Shown piece after piece: positions 43,613 to 51,682 of a stretch of DNA of 64,000 bases (position 1 is the stretch's first letter; every line of letters begins with the position of its first letter). The notes under the pieces are model-generated. The model was not told the origin of the DNA. It did no database searches and worked only from the letters and a program-made list of their open reading frames with translations. This DNA comes from Nocardia brasiliensis NBRC 14402 (lineage in GTDB: Bacteria; Actinomycetota; Actinomycetes; Mycobacteriales; Mycobacteriaceae): contig NZ_BAFT02000024.1 in the NCBI RefSeq assembly GCF_000308475.2, positions 39,715 to 103,714 of the forward strand, given 5' to 3'. Both the position numbers and the translations under genes were made by a program.

Positions 43613-44061
43613 CGGCGAACCCGCACGTCCATCTCGACGACCGTGCCCGAGTCCCCTGGGCACACCCGCACCGAATCCATCAGCGCGCGCATCATGGCGA
43701 CGCCGTGACCGCGAAACGATGCCGGATCGTCCACCGGGGGTCGCCAGCGCCCGGTGTCGCGGACGGTGACCCGTAGGACGTTCGCCGCGATCAGCGCCCG
43801 AAGCCGGATGGTCGCGCCATCGCCGCGATGCCCGTGTTCGACGGCGTTGGTGCACGCTTCACCCACCGCGAGCACGACATCCATCTGCTGGTCTGCGGTC
43901 ATCGCCGACCTGCTCAGCCAGTCCCGCAGTGCGTTCCTTACCACGGGTAGTTGCGCCGCGTCGGCACGGAAGTCGAGGTCGAGCGGATCGGCCGGAGCGC
44001 TTGCGCTGCCGCTCGAGAACTGCGGATCCTGGGGGCGTGGGGAGTGGCGGGCTCGAGTCAT
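43609..44061 (-). CDS. Anti-sigma factor kinase (RsbW-like HATPase, second)
   Basis: 150 residues from ATG 44061 (GGAGGTCG about 12 bases upstream; the open frame runs to 44283). HATPase_c_2 domain with N-box VGEACTNAVEHGHRGDGATI, G1 VRDTGRWRPP and G2 FRGHGVAMMRALMD. The N-terminal ~30 residues are Ser/Pro-rich. Convergent with the STAS gene; simultaneous transcription would produce 3'-overlapping antisense RNAs. Confidence 0.88.
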   Translation of the reverse strand: MTRARHSPRPQDPQFSSGSASAPADPLDLDFRADAAQLPVVRNALRDWLSRSAMTADQQMDVVLAVGEACTNAVEHGHRGDGATIRLRALIAANVLRVTVRDTGRWRPPVDDPASFRGHGVAMMRALMDSVRVCPGDSGTVVEMDVRVRR

Positions 44062-44401
44062 CGTGGCTGTACGACCTCCGTCCTTTTTCGCGATAGCACT
44101 CGCAATACCCGCTTCGTGTGCACGCAACCCGCTGCGCTGTCGCGTTTTCCGGCACACCGAGAATTCGGATCGGGGTGCATGGCCGTGCACCGAGTGGGTA
44201 TGGCGGTGGCTATGACGACCAACAGGACACCTCATGCTCCGGCAGTGCGGTACCTGCCGGTGGTGGCAGCCACGTTCATCCACTGGGTGGGTTATTCGGC
44301 CATTGCGGCTTCGGGTTTGAGCGTGGCGGTGGTTCTACCCTTGGGTCTGCTGCGCTGACGGTGCCGTGCGCCGTGGCGAGGTCCGCTGCGGCGCAACCGG
44401 T
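44062..44401. other. Intergenic region with one possible small ORF
   Basis: About 340 bases between two leftward genes. Apart from the 48-codon membrane ORF at 44212-44358, I see no gene or repeat. Confidence 0.4.
44212..44358 (+). CDS. Possible small membrane protein (48 residues)
   Basis: ATG 44212 to TGA 44358. After a short polar start it has one helix (YLPVVAATFIHWVGYSAIAA) running into a second hydrophobic stretch (SGLSVAVVLPLGLL). In-frame ATGs at 44179 and 44200 are alternatives. No clear ribosome site; the case rests only on the membrane-helix pattern. Confidence 0.3.
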   Translation: MTTNRTPHAPAVRYLPVVAATFIHWVGYSAIAASGLSVAVVLPLGLLR

Positions 44402-45181
44402 TCAGGTGTGGCAATCTACGCAGGTGATCAGGGTGTCGTCGGGGAGCCGGGCGAATTGCCCGGTGACGAATGCTGTCCACTCCGCTGCTCGTTCATCGCT
44501 GATGTCGGCGCGCAGGCCGCGGTCGCCGCGTTCGTGCCATCGGCCGTCGATGACGAGATAGCCTGGGTGCCAGGAATTTCGGACTCGATACTGCTCGCGG
44601 GTGAACCCGCCGACGTACCGTTCCAGCAGCGGATCATGTTGTCCTTTCCGGACACCGGCCTGCCACTCGTCCCACTGCTCGTCCGCGTGGGCCTGTGCTG
44701 CGCGCCGCATCGCGTCGACATCGATGTCGCGCTTCAGCGCCTGCGCGGCGTGCAGTTGTTTGCCGGGGTGCGCCGGCTCCCAGCATTCGGGTCGGTGCGG
44801 ATCGGGTTCCCCTGTGTAGCACCAAGTGTCGGGGCGGACGGCCGTGCTGCCCGCGCGGATGATCAGGTGATGCGACCAGCGGCCGCCGACGGTCCAATAG
44901 TCCCACCGTGCCTGCCAGTTCTCGGTGTCCCAGTAGTACCATCCGCGCTCGTCGTGGCCGACACCCTCGGCTGCCATCGCATCACCTGCGCCCCAACGCA
45001 ATACCGCCGGTATGTCGTCGGGGTCGACGCCGTCGACCGGGTGTTCGCGCAGCACCCGTCGGTCGACCTCGAGGTCGGCTTCGGCCACGTAGCGGCGATA
45101 CGGGGTGAGCCGCGTGCGCTCGCCGTAGAGCGCCAGTTGCCGTTCGACGTCCCCGCCGACGACCATCACCAAGAAATGCAT
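44402..45181 (-). CDS. Hypothetical protein of actinophage-associated type (WDYWTVGGRW motif)
   Basis: 259 residues from ATG 45181. It opens MHFLVMVVGGDVERQLALYG and has a central WDYWTVGGRWSHHLI block. I recall a protein family with the same opening and a WxxWxxGGRW block in mycobacteriophages and as single genes in actinobacterial chromosomes. Many Trp/His/Asp residues, no membrane helix. A CVDC pair lies at the C-terminus. Function unknown; no other phage genes are adjacent. Confidence 0.7.
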   Translation of the reverse strand: MHFLVMVVGGDVERQLALYGERTRLTPYRRYVAEADLEVDRRVLREHPVDGVDPDDIPAVLRWGAGDAMAAEGVGHDERGWYYWDTENWQARWDYWTVGGRWSHHLIIRAGSTAVRPDTWCYTGEPDPHRPECWEPAHPGKQLHAAQALKRDIDVDAMRRAAQAHADEQWDEWQAGVRKGQHDPLLERYVGGFTREQYRVRNSWHPGYLVIDGRWHERGDRGLRADISDERAAEWTAFVTGQFARLPDDTLITCVDCHT

Positions 45182-45368
45182 CGGCCACCATCGCAGGTTG
45201 CTGTCGCTCGGACCACTGGCGGCGAGTCGCTTTCCACGGCCGGTCTCATACCACCGAACCTAGTCCGGTCGACGTGGCCCGGTACCGCCGGCGGCACCGA
45301 TGAATCCCGGACGGCCGGATCGTCGTTACGTCTGTACCGAAGACGTGCTCAACAGAAGGAAGTCAGGC

Positions 45369-46172
45369 ATGACGAAGCCGTTTCGATTCGGGGTTGTGGC
45401 ACCGCTCATGAGCGAGGTGCCGACGTGGCGAGATCGGGTGCGCCGCATCGCCGACAGCGGCTATTCGACGCTGCTGGTACCCGACTTCCCCTTGACCCAA
45501 CCCGCGCCCGCCGCCATGCTCGCGACCGCCGCGGCCCTGACTGATCTGCGGGTGGGCCCCTGGGTGTACGCCTCGCCCTTCCGGCCACCGTGGCTGACCG
45601 CCTGGGAAGCGCACTCGCTGTCGGTGCTGACCGAAGGTCGTTTCGAGATGGGCATCGGCACCGGCAGGCCGGGAATCGAGGACGAGCTCCGCGACAAAGG
45701 ACTGCCCGTTGTACCGCCGACCGAGCGACTGGATCAGATCCGGGATACCGTGCGGGCGCTGCGCGACCTCGACGGCCCCGGCCTGCACACCCCGGTCGGG
45801 ATGGCCGTCCTCGGTCCGAAAGCCCGGGCGCTGGCCGCCGAGATCGCCGACACGGTCACCTTCGCCCTGGGCCCGCAGTCGCGCGCCGAAGTCGAGCGGC
45901 TCGCCCTCGATGTGCGTTCCCGCGGGGACGTAGAACTCGCGCTCGCCGTGCCGGTCATCGGCGACGCCGTGGCACCGCACATGGCGCCACCGACCACCGA
46001 CCCCGCCGCCCTGCGCGCCGCCGACGCCTTGACCGTGCTCCCGGACGACCCGGCCGCCGCCATCGAAGAAATCCAGCGCCGTCGCGAGGAAAACGGCTTC
46101 TCCTACTTCATTTTCGGCGCCGACTTCGCCGAACGCTTCGCCCCGGTCGTCGCCGAGCTCAGCGGACGGTAG
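45369..46172 (+). CDS. LLM-class F420-dependent oxidoreductase
   Basis: 267 residues from ATG 45369 (GAAGGAAG 8 bases upstream). Luciferase-like barrel: FRFGVVAPLMSEVPTWRDRV, STLLVPDFPLTQPAP, LTDLRVGPWVYASPFRPPWL, SVLTEGRFEMGIGTGRPGIE, and a shortened C-terminus with RREENGFSYFIFGADFAERF. Expected to use reduced F420 or FMN on an unknown substrate. Its 3' end overlaps the convergent FAH gene by 14 bases. Confidence 0.88.
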   Translation: MTKPFRFGVVAPLMSEVPTWRDRVRRIADSGYSTLLVPDFPLTQPAPAAMLATAAALTDLRVGPWVYASPFRPPWLTAWEAHSLSVLTEGRFEMGIGTGRPGIEDELRDKGLPVVPPTERLDQIRDTVRALRDLDGPGLHTPVGMAVLGPKARALAAEIADTVTFALGPQSRAEVERLALDVRSRGDVELALAVPVIGDAVAPHMAPPTTDPAALRAADALTVLPDDPAAAIEEIQRRREENGFSYFIFGADFAERFAPVVAELSGR

Positions 46173-47046
46173 ACCCGGCCCCGAAACGTGCACGCCCAGC
46201 CGCCGATTCTGCTGGGCGGTATACGTCCGGCCCGACGATGGGGGTGCTGAGCACGCCGATCGATTCGATCTCCACTTCGACGCTGTCACCGGGTCGCAGG
46301 TACTGCGGTGGGGTCATGGCCATCCCGATGCCGGCCATCGTCCCGGTCGCGATCACGTCGCCGGGGAGCAGGGTCACGGTGTCGCTGATGTAGGCGATCA
46401 AGCGCGGAATGCTGTGCAGCAGTTCGGATGTGTTCGCGTGCTGTCGGAGTGCACCGTTCACCCGGGTGCTGATGTCGAGCCGGTGCGGGTCGCCGATTTC
46501 GTCGGCGGTGACCAGGACCGGGCCGATCGGCCCGCTGCGGTCGGCATTCTTGCCCAGCGTCCATTGGATGGTGTCGGTTTGCTTCCTGCGGGCGGTGAGA
46601 TCGTTGAAGGCGGTGTACCCGAGAACCGACGCCAGCGCGTTGTCTTCGGTTGCGCACCAGGTGCTTCGGCCGATCACGACCGCCAGTTCGCCCTCCCAGT
46701 CGAGGCCCTCCTCGTTCGGCGGGACCGGAACAGGGTCGCCGTCGACCACCAGGGTGCTCGGCCAGCGACCGAAGATCAGCGGCAGTGCCGGCTCGCCGAC
46801 GCCCGCCCGCGCGGCTTCCTCGGCGTGGCAGCGGTAATTGATGCCGGCGCAGAAGATCCGGGCTGTCTTCGGCACAGGCGGCACCGAGCGCAATTCGGAG
46901 AGGAGAAGGTCGGGTTCGGTGGTGGTGCTCGCGGCAGCCTCGGGATCGGCGTAGTAGTCGTCGATCGGGCCGAGGTCGCGCACTGCCGCGCCGCGGATTT
47001 CGCCGATCCGCGGTCCGGTGGGCGATTCGAAGGCGATGAGTTTCAT
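46159..47046 (-). CDS. Fumarylacetoacetate hydrolase (FAH) family protein
   Basis: 295 residues from ATG 47046. N-terminal small domain, then the FAH fold with FCAGINYRCHAEE, metal-binding GLDWEGELAVVIGR (E-x-E), YTAFNDLTARRKQ and PGDVIATGTMAGIGMAM. Members hydrolyse or decarboxylate beta-diketo acids or hydrate 2-oxopent-4-enoates in aromatic degradation. Coupled by a 4-base overlap to the MBL hydrolase gene upstream; the divergent GntR regulator probably controls both. Confidence 0.92.
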   Translation of the reverse strand: MKLIAFESPTGPRIGEIRGAAVRDLGPIDDYYADPEAAASTTTEPDLLLSELRSVPPVPKTARIFCAGINYRCHAEEAARAGVGEPALPLIFGRWPSTLVVDGDPVPVPPNEEGLDWEGELAVVIGRSTWCATEDNALASVLGYTAFNDLTARRKQTDTIQWTLGKNADRSGPIGPVLVTADEIGDPHRLDISTRVNGALRQHANTSELLHSIPRLIAYISDTVTLLPGDVIATGTMAGIGMAMTPPQYLRPGDSVEVEIESIGVLSTPIVGPDVYRPAESAAGRARFGAGSTVR

Positions 47047-47999
47047 GGGCGGCTTCCTTCGTGAGATAGCTCGTCGGGCTGTAACTCTCGGCCGTGTACC
47101 GGGATCAACCGGTAGGTGTCGCCGTCGCGGACGACGTGGCCACCGGTAGGTGTGCCGAAATGTGTTCCGAGCACGAGGGTCGGCGAGTCGGCGAACCGCT
47201 CGAGGAAGTTCCGCCTGCTGCTGGCGGCGGCCGTGCTGTCGGTGTCCATCTCCACCGACCAGTCCGGCCGCGCGACCTGGAACTGGCAGTGCATCAAATC
47301 ACCGGTGACGACGGCACTTTCGCCGCCGTCCTCGATGAGGACCGACACGTGACCGGGCGTATGCCCCGCCGTGCTGAGCAGCGAGATACCGGGAACGACG
47401 GTCTGACCGGGTTCTACCCAGGTGATCAGTCCCGCGTCCGCTATCGGGGCGAGGGAGTCCGCGAAGACGGCGGCACCGTCGACCATGCTGTGGCCGAACT
47501 CGGAATACGCCGTATGCGCGTGCGGGTCCTGCGCGAAGCTCGCCCAGTGCTCGTATTCCGCACGCACGAAGAAGTATCGGGCGTTCGGAAAGGTCGGCTG
47601 CCAATCGTCGTTCTCGCGGATCGTGTTCCAGCCGACATGGTCGATGTGCAAGTGGGTCGTGAGGACCCCGTCGACTTCCTCGCGCCGCCACACCCGTTCG
47701 AATCTCGCCAGGAAATCCGTGTCGAGATCATCGAAGGCGGGCGCGATGCGCTGCTTGCCGTTACCGATTCCGGTGTCGACCACGATCTTGTGTGTGGGCG
47801 TTTGCACCAGCAGCGAGTGGACCATGCCGTTCATCCGGTCGCCGTCGAAGTAGGTCGGGCGTAACCAGTCGATTCGTGCTATCTCTGCCCGCGTTGCGGC
47901 CGGAAACACCTCGAGCAGGAATTCGACAGGCGTCCAGCCTTGTAGCTCTTCGATTTTCGTGATCGAGATATCGCCGATCTGCCACTGTTCGGTCGTCAT
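47043..47999 (-). CDS. MBL-fold metallo-hydrolase
   Basis: 318 residues from ATG 47999. Zinc motif TTHLHIDHVGWN (HxHxDH), later ligands in STAGHTPGHVSVLIEDGG, VVTGDLMHC and LGTHFGTPTGGHVV. The N-terminal ~60 residues match the lactonase/N-acyl-homoserine-lactonase-like subgroup. It may open a lactone or hydrolyse a thioester in the same catabolic path as the FAH protein. Starts within the stop of the deleted PEBP gene (ATGA), so its translation may depend on that short frame. Confidence 0.92.
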   Translation of the reverse strand: MTTEQWQIGDISITKIEELQGWTPVEFLLEVFPAATRAEIARIDWLRPTYFDGDRMNGMVHSLLVQTPTHKIVVDTGIGNGKQRIAPAFDDLDTDFLARFERVWRREEVDGVLTTHLHIDHVGWNTIRENDDWQPTFPNARYFFVRAEYEHWASFAQDPHAHTAYSEFGHSMVDGAAVFADSLAPIADAGLITWVEPGQTVVPGISLLSTAGHTPGHVSVLIEDGGESAVVTGDLMHCQFQVARPDWSVEMDTDSTAAASSRRNFLERFADSPTLVLGTHFGTPTGGHVVRDGDTYRLIPVHGRELQPDELSHEGSRP

Positions 48000-48226
48000 G
48001 CGGCGACCGTCTCGGCGGTGGCGGTCGAAACCGCGCGACCGAGAATATGTCCCGCGATGGTGAAGCCGGGGTAGGCGGGGGTCGGGTGCGGGGAGACATC
48101 CTTGCCGCCGGGCACGACGGCGGAGAACTGCTCGGGCGACCACGCGTCGCCGTCGGTGACGGTGGTGCTGGTGACGGTGAAAGCCGCGGCCTCGGGGAGG
48201 CGGGCGAAGGGGTTGTTGCTGTTCAT
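47996..48226 (-). pseudogene. Internally deleted PEBP (YbhB/YbcL-type) gene
   Basis: 76 codons from ATG 48226. NPFARLPEAAAFTVTSTTVT...GGKDVSPHP is the N-terminus of actinobacterial PEBP proteins (~175 residues), where DVSPQLSW would follow. The sequence jumps at once to GFTIAGHILGRAVSTATAE, the usual C-terminus. About 100 residues, including the ligand pocket, are missing in frame. The short frame ends in an ATGA overlap with the MBL gene and may survive only for translational coupling. Confidence 0.7.
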
Positions 48227-48311
48227 GGCGTCTTCCAGGGAGAGCGTCTACGGGCGGGAACACAATCCGCACCCGGGGCTGAAGCGTCAGCCATGATCGA
48301 CAATAGCACTA

Positions 48312-48323
48312 ATAATCGATTAT
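48312..48323. promoter_or_regulatory. Palindrome ATAATCGATTAT in the GntR/operon promoter region
   Basis: A perfect 12-base palindrome in an AT-rich stretch between the divergent GntR gene (start 48349) and the PEBP-MBL-FAH operon (start 48226). Position and symmetry fit a GntR operator controlling both directions. Confidence 0.6.
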
Positions 48324-48348
48324 CTGTCCAATAGTCTATGCTCGTGGC

Positions 48349-49047
48349 ATGACGCAGACGGACGAATCCGCGGCCGCACCGGGGAAGTTGATGCTCTCCG
48401 AGCAGGTCTACGCACATCTGCGGGACGCGATCATGCGTGGCGAGTACGCGCCCGGGGCGGCACTCAAGCCGCAGGATCTGGCCAGGGAGCAGGGGGTGAG
48501 TCTGGCTGTCGTGCGTGAGGCTCTGGTGCGGGTGGTCGGTGACGGGCTCGCCGACCGGCTGCACAATCGCGGCTTCGCAGTTCCCGCCGCGTCCGACCGG
48601 CGCTGGCAGGAGATAGCCGAGGCGCGGCGCACGATCGAGCCGGTCGTGCTCCGAATGTCCATCGCGCGTGGCGATCTCGACTGGGAGGCGCAGGTCCGCG
48701 CCGCCCATCACCGCCTGGCCCGCACGCCGCCGTACACGCCGGAAGATCCCGAGCACTACAGCGCGGAATGGGCCGAAGCCCATCGCATCTTCCATCGGGC
48801 GCTGCTGGAGGGCTGTGCCAATGCGGTTCTGCTGGAGACCTTCGATCGGATGTGGACCGCGAGCGAGTTGACCCGGCGCTGGTCGGCGCAGCGCAACCCG
48901 GACCGGGACGGTGTGGAAGAACACCGCCGCCTGGAGGAGGCGGCGCTGGCCCGCGATGGTGATGCCGCGGCCGAGATCCTGATCCGGCACCTCACGCTGA
49001 CCGCGACCGGTTTGAACAACCCGGTGGCAAGTAACGCCTTGGGGTAG
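48349..49047 (+). CDS. GntR family regulator with FCD domain
   Basis: 232 residues from ATG 48349. Winged helix-turn-helix 14-85: LSEQVYAHLRDAIMRGEYAP, LKPQDLAREQGVSLAVVREA, NRGFAVPAASD. The C-terminal FCD domain has the metal/ligand helix residues Asp/His in EARRTIEPVVLRMSIARG, AHRIFHRALLEGC and EEHRRLEEAALARD. FCD regulators sense organic acids; the divergent FAH/MBL genes fit that. Confidence 0.92.
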   Translation: MTQTDESAAAPGKLMLSEQVYAHLRDAIMRGEYAPGAALKPQDLAREQGVSLAVVREALVRVVGDGLADRLHNRGFAVPAASDRRWQEIAEARRTIEPVVLRMSIARGDLDWEAQVRAAHHRLARTPPYTPEDPEHYSAEWAEAHRIFHRALLEGCANAVLLETFDRMWTASELTRRWSAQRNPDRDGVEEHRRLEEAALARDGDAAAEILIRHLTLTATGLNNPVASNALG

Positions 49048-49070
49048 CGGTGTTTTGGGTCTGCAAAGAC

Positions 49071-49097
49071 GAAATCCCCTGCAGTGCAGGGGATTTC
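49071..49097. terminator. Bidirectional terminator with 13-base perfect stem
   Basis: GAAATCCCCTGCA pairs with TGCAGGGGATTTC around a single G. It lies between the convergent GntR gene (ends 49047) and the secreted-protein gene (ends 49111), with A-rich and T-rich flanks on the appropriate sides, so it should end both transcripts. Confidence 0.85.
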
Positions 49098-49110
49098 TGT
49101 GGTCCTTTCG

Positions 49111-49842
49111 CTACCGTTCCTGTCCCAGTCCCAGGTTGGGGAGCAGCGTGAAGACGCCGGGGGAACCCGGCTCGACCGGCTGCGGCGTCGGTGACGACTT
49201 ACCGGAACCGATCACGGTCGTGGTGAAGATCGGTGCCGGGTCCGGATAACACGACACCGGCACGTTCACCGCGAAAGGTCCCGCCTGCGCGTTGACCACC
49301 ATGGTCAAACCCGGGTCGGCGTAACTGGTTCCGGCCAGCGTGGTGGTGATCGAACCGGAGTTGCCTGCCGTGACATTCACGGTGAGCGCGGGCAAGGTGA
49401 ACGTCGAACCGCCGGGCAGCCGGTCGGTCACCTTGATCGCCGCCTTGCCGCCGCTGGTGTCGATCGTCGCCTTGACGGTGCCGCCGGTCAGCGACGAGGA
49501 CACGTAGGTGGAGTTGGTCGGGAAGGGGGCGACCAGTTTCAGGTCACGGACGTAATTGATTTTGTATCCGCCCTGATCGGCCGGAATCTGTCCCTGGCCC
49601 GCGACGAGGTTGATGGCGACCGCCGAACCGGGCGACGCGGTAGCCGGAGCCGTGCCGGTGACCTGCATGGGCATGGTCGATTCCTGCGGCGCGCCGATCG
49701 GCGGCTTGGCCTGGCACTTGAAATTGACCGTCACCGGGTCGGCCGCAGCAGGCCCGGCCAACAGTGCCGCGGGTGCCAGCGCCAGCGATACCAGCGCCGA
49801 AATAGTGGATACGCGAACAAAATTCGCCGAATATCTGTTCAT
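49111..49842 (-). CDS. Secreted beta-rich protein, family uncertain
   Basis: 243 residues from ATG 49842. Signal peptide 1-35 (STISALVSLALAPAALLAGPAAAD). The mature part is almost all beta strand: VTVNFKCQAKPPIGAPQEST, YVSSSLTGGTVKATIDTSGG, TSYADPGLTMVVNAQAGPFA and a second Cys in VPVSCYPDPAP that could pair with the first. It resembles exported actinobacterial proteins annotated as DUF6801 or cell-surface beta-sandwich proteins; I am not sure of the assignment. A Pro-rich C-terminal tail follows. Confidence 0.65.
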   Translation of the reverse strand: MNRYSANFVRVSTISALVSLALAPAALLAGPAAADPVTVNFKCQAKPPIGAPQESTMPMQVTGTAPATASPGSAVAINLVAGQGQIPADQGGYKINYVRDLKLVAPFPTNSTYVSSSLTGGTVKATIDTSGGKAAIKVTDRLPGGSTFTLPALTVNVTAGNSGSITTTLAGTSYADPGLTMVVNAQAGPFAVNVPVSCYPDPAPIFTTTVIGSGKSSPTPQPVEPGSPGVFTLLPNLGLGQER

Positions 49843-50270
49843 CGCCGTTCCTCACGAATCTTTCCGGGTGCACGGCCGAGCGAGACGCGCCGGCCGCGAG
49901 GTAACAGATCGTCATCCGAAATGTGGATGCTTCTGATTGATACAACGATTATGTGCAGCATGCACAGCCCAGAAGAAGCTGTCGGACTGGGGATTTGAGT
50001 GGGGAATTGCCGGGGGCGCAAACGGGCACTGCCCCGCCCGAATCGGAATATGAAGTGGCAGTTGATCTTCCAGCCGGCAAGTTCGACGCTCGCTTGGGGA
50101 TCGGACCCGGCCGGGCTTCAACTCCGAAGCATGCGAGTGGCGATGTGATAGTCGCCGGGCGCGAACTCCTCGTTTGCTCCGCATCATTCGGCTTGAACGG
50201 CGCTGAGCGAAGAACTAGCGTGTGGTCGCGGCCGGCGCGGGTGCGCCGCAGGACTAGGTAGCGGGGCGGG
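49843..50270. other. Divergent intergenic region
   Basis: About 428 bases between the secreted-protein gene and the Sel1/TPR gene. It is AT-richer around 49920-49960 and has an inverted repeat at 49952-49966. No convincing gene. Confidence 0.5.
49952..49966. promoter_or_regulatory. Inverted repeat TGTGCA-GCA-TGCACA
   Basis: A perfect 6-base palindrome with 3-base spacer, 110 bases upstream of the secreted-protein start (minus strand). Candidate operator. Confidence 0.4.
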
Positions 50271-51266
50271 ATGTTGGTTCTTCGGCAATTGGCGTTTCTG
50301 GTGGCGATGCTGGCGGGTGTGGTGGCGGTACCGGTGGCGGTGATCTCGATCGGTATGGGCGTCTACCTGTTGTCGCAGGATCCGAACGCGACGCCGATGT
50401 GCGACGAACGGCCCATGACCCCGAATTCGGTCTGTTACACGTACCGCAACGGCGAGCAGGCCGGCGGCACCAGCTATGACCAGGCTGTACGGGCGCAACG
50501 CGACAGCCACGAGAGTGGGAAGGGCGCGTTGGGGGTGGGTGCGCTCGCTGTGCTCGTCGGCCTCGTCGCGTTGGCGGTATACCGCAATGGCCCGCCGGAC
50601 CCGGCTCCCTCCCCGTCCGCCTCAGGGTTCGCCCCTGCGAAACCCGCTGTGCCGCAGCCGCAGAACGTGGCGGACCGGCTCCGTCGGGCCGCCGAGGGTG
50701 GCAACTCCGCCGCGATGAACGATCTCGCTCGACTGCTTCGAGGGCGGGTCGACCGGCGGAGCCCGCCGATGCGCTGGTTGCGCAGCATCCGTAACCAGAA
50801 CGAGCTGGACGAAGCCGAGCTCTGGCTGCGCCGTGCCGCGGTCGCGGGGCACCCCGAGGCCATGGGCAGTCTCGCCGCTGTGCTGCAACGGGGTGATCAA
50901 CTCGACGAAGCCGAAATCTGGTTTCGCCGGGCAATCCAGGCCGGTGAGACGAGCAGGATGCGCAGCCTGGCCGAGTTGCTGGACAAGCGCGGGAAGAGTG
51001 CCGAAGCTCAGGAATGGTACCGCAAGGCCGCGCAGACTCCTGAAAAGCCAAGGCCGACAATGGCCAACGTGCCTGTTCGAATGGTCGGCAAGCCTCCGTC
51101 GAGTTCAGCGGGCGACTACGCGGTGCTCCTGAAGATGGTGATGGGCAGCCGCGCGACCGCCGAACGCCTGATCGCTTTCGAACGACAGAAGTCCGGCCTG
51201 GTCGACAGGGCCTCCCTGATAGCCAGGGCGATCGACCGCCTGCGCGAGGACCGCCGCCGAGGCTGA
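50271..51266 (+). CDS. Membrane protein with Sel1/TPR-like repeats
   Basis: 331 residues from ATG 50271. Helices at ~8-35 and ~84-103 enclose a short external loop with two Cys. The cytoplasmic part (~128-240) contains Sel1/TPR-type repeats: ADRLRRAAEGGNSAAMNDLA, LDEAELWLRRAAVAGHPEAM, LDEAEIWFRRAIQAGETSRM, SAEAQEWYRKAAQ. The C-terminal ~80 residues (GDYAVLLKMVMGSRATAERL) form a helical domain. Probably a scaffold for protein contacts; a direct link to the cluster downstream is not indicated. Confidence 0.75.
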   Translation: MLVLRQLAFLVAMLAGVVAVPVAVISIGMGVYLLSQDPNATPMCDERPMTPNSVCYTYRNGEQAGGTSYDQAVRAQRDSHESGKGALGVGALAVLVGLVALAVYRNGPPDPAPSPSASGFAPAKPAVPQPQNVADRLRRAAEGGNSAAMNDLARLLRGRVDRRSPPMRWLRSIRNQNELDEAELWLRRAAVAGHPEAMGSLAAVLQRGDQLDEAEIWFRRAIQAGETSRMRSLAELLDKRGKSAEAQEWYRKAAQTPEKPRPTMANVPVRMVGKPPSSSAGDYAVLLKMVMGSRATAERLIAFERQKSGLVDRASLIARAIDRLREDRRRG

Positions 51267-51400
51267 GTGACGGGCTGCGGCACCCCCCTTTTCTTCCTTT
51301 GCCAATGGAAACCAGGGCTTGTTCGTGACCTCGGACGATGGTGTCGTGGACGCGGTCAGGTCCTGTGCGGCGCACCGTCTGGTTCGCGTCGAGAGAGCGA

Positions 51401-51682
51401 GTGTCGGTGGAACACGGTGAGCGGGTGGCGCAGCGCCGAGCGGAGTTGACGGGGGAGTTGCTGGCGTACTTCGGGTCGATGGCGGCCCGGGAGTTGGGCG
51501 CGGACGAGGACATCTTCGCGCTCGGACTGGTCAACTCGCTGCGATCGCTGGAGATCGTGGTCCACGTCGAACAGTCCTACGGGATCACCGTCGATGTCGA
51601 GGATCTCGAGCTCGACAACTTTCGCACGGCCGCACGTGCCGCGGCGTTCGTCGAACGCAAACTGTCCGGGAGCGGTCTCTAG
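51401..51682 (+). CDS. Discrete acyl carrier protein for the C2/C3 extender unit (FkbJ/ZmaD-like)
   Basis: 93 residues from GTG 51401; GTG 51407 and 51425 are alternatives. ACP fold with phosphopantetheine Ser in DEDIFALGLVNSLRSLEIVV (N-S-L in place of D-S-L), then EQSYGITVDVEDLELDNFRT. With the acyl-CoA dehydrogenase, FkbH and 3-hydroxyacyl-CoA dehydrogenase homologues of this operon it makes the four-part set that builds hydroxymalonyl-ACP from a glycolytic three-carbon unit (known from zwittermicin and, with a methyltransferase, FK520/ansamitocin pathways). Its TAG shares one base with the next GTG. Confidence 0.85.
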   Translation: MSVEHGERVAQRRAELTGELLAYFGSMAARELGADEDIFALGLVNSLRSLEIVVHVEQSYGITVDVEDLELDNFRTAARAAAFVERKLSGSGL

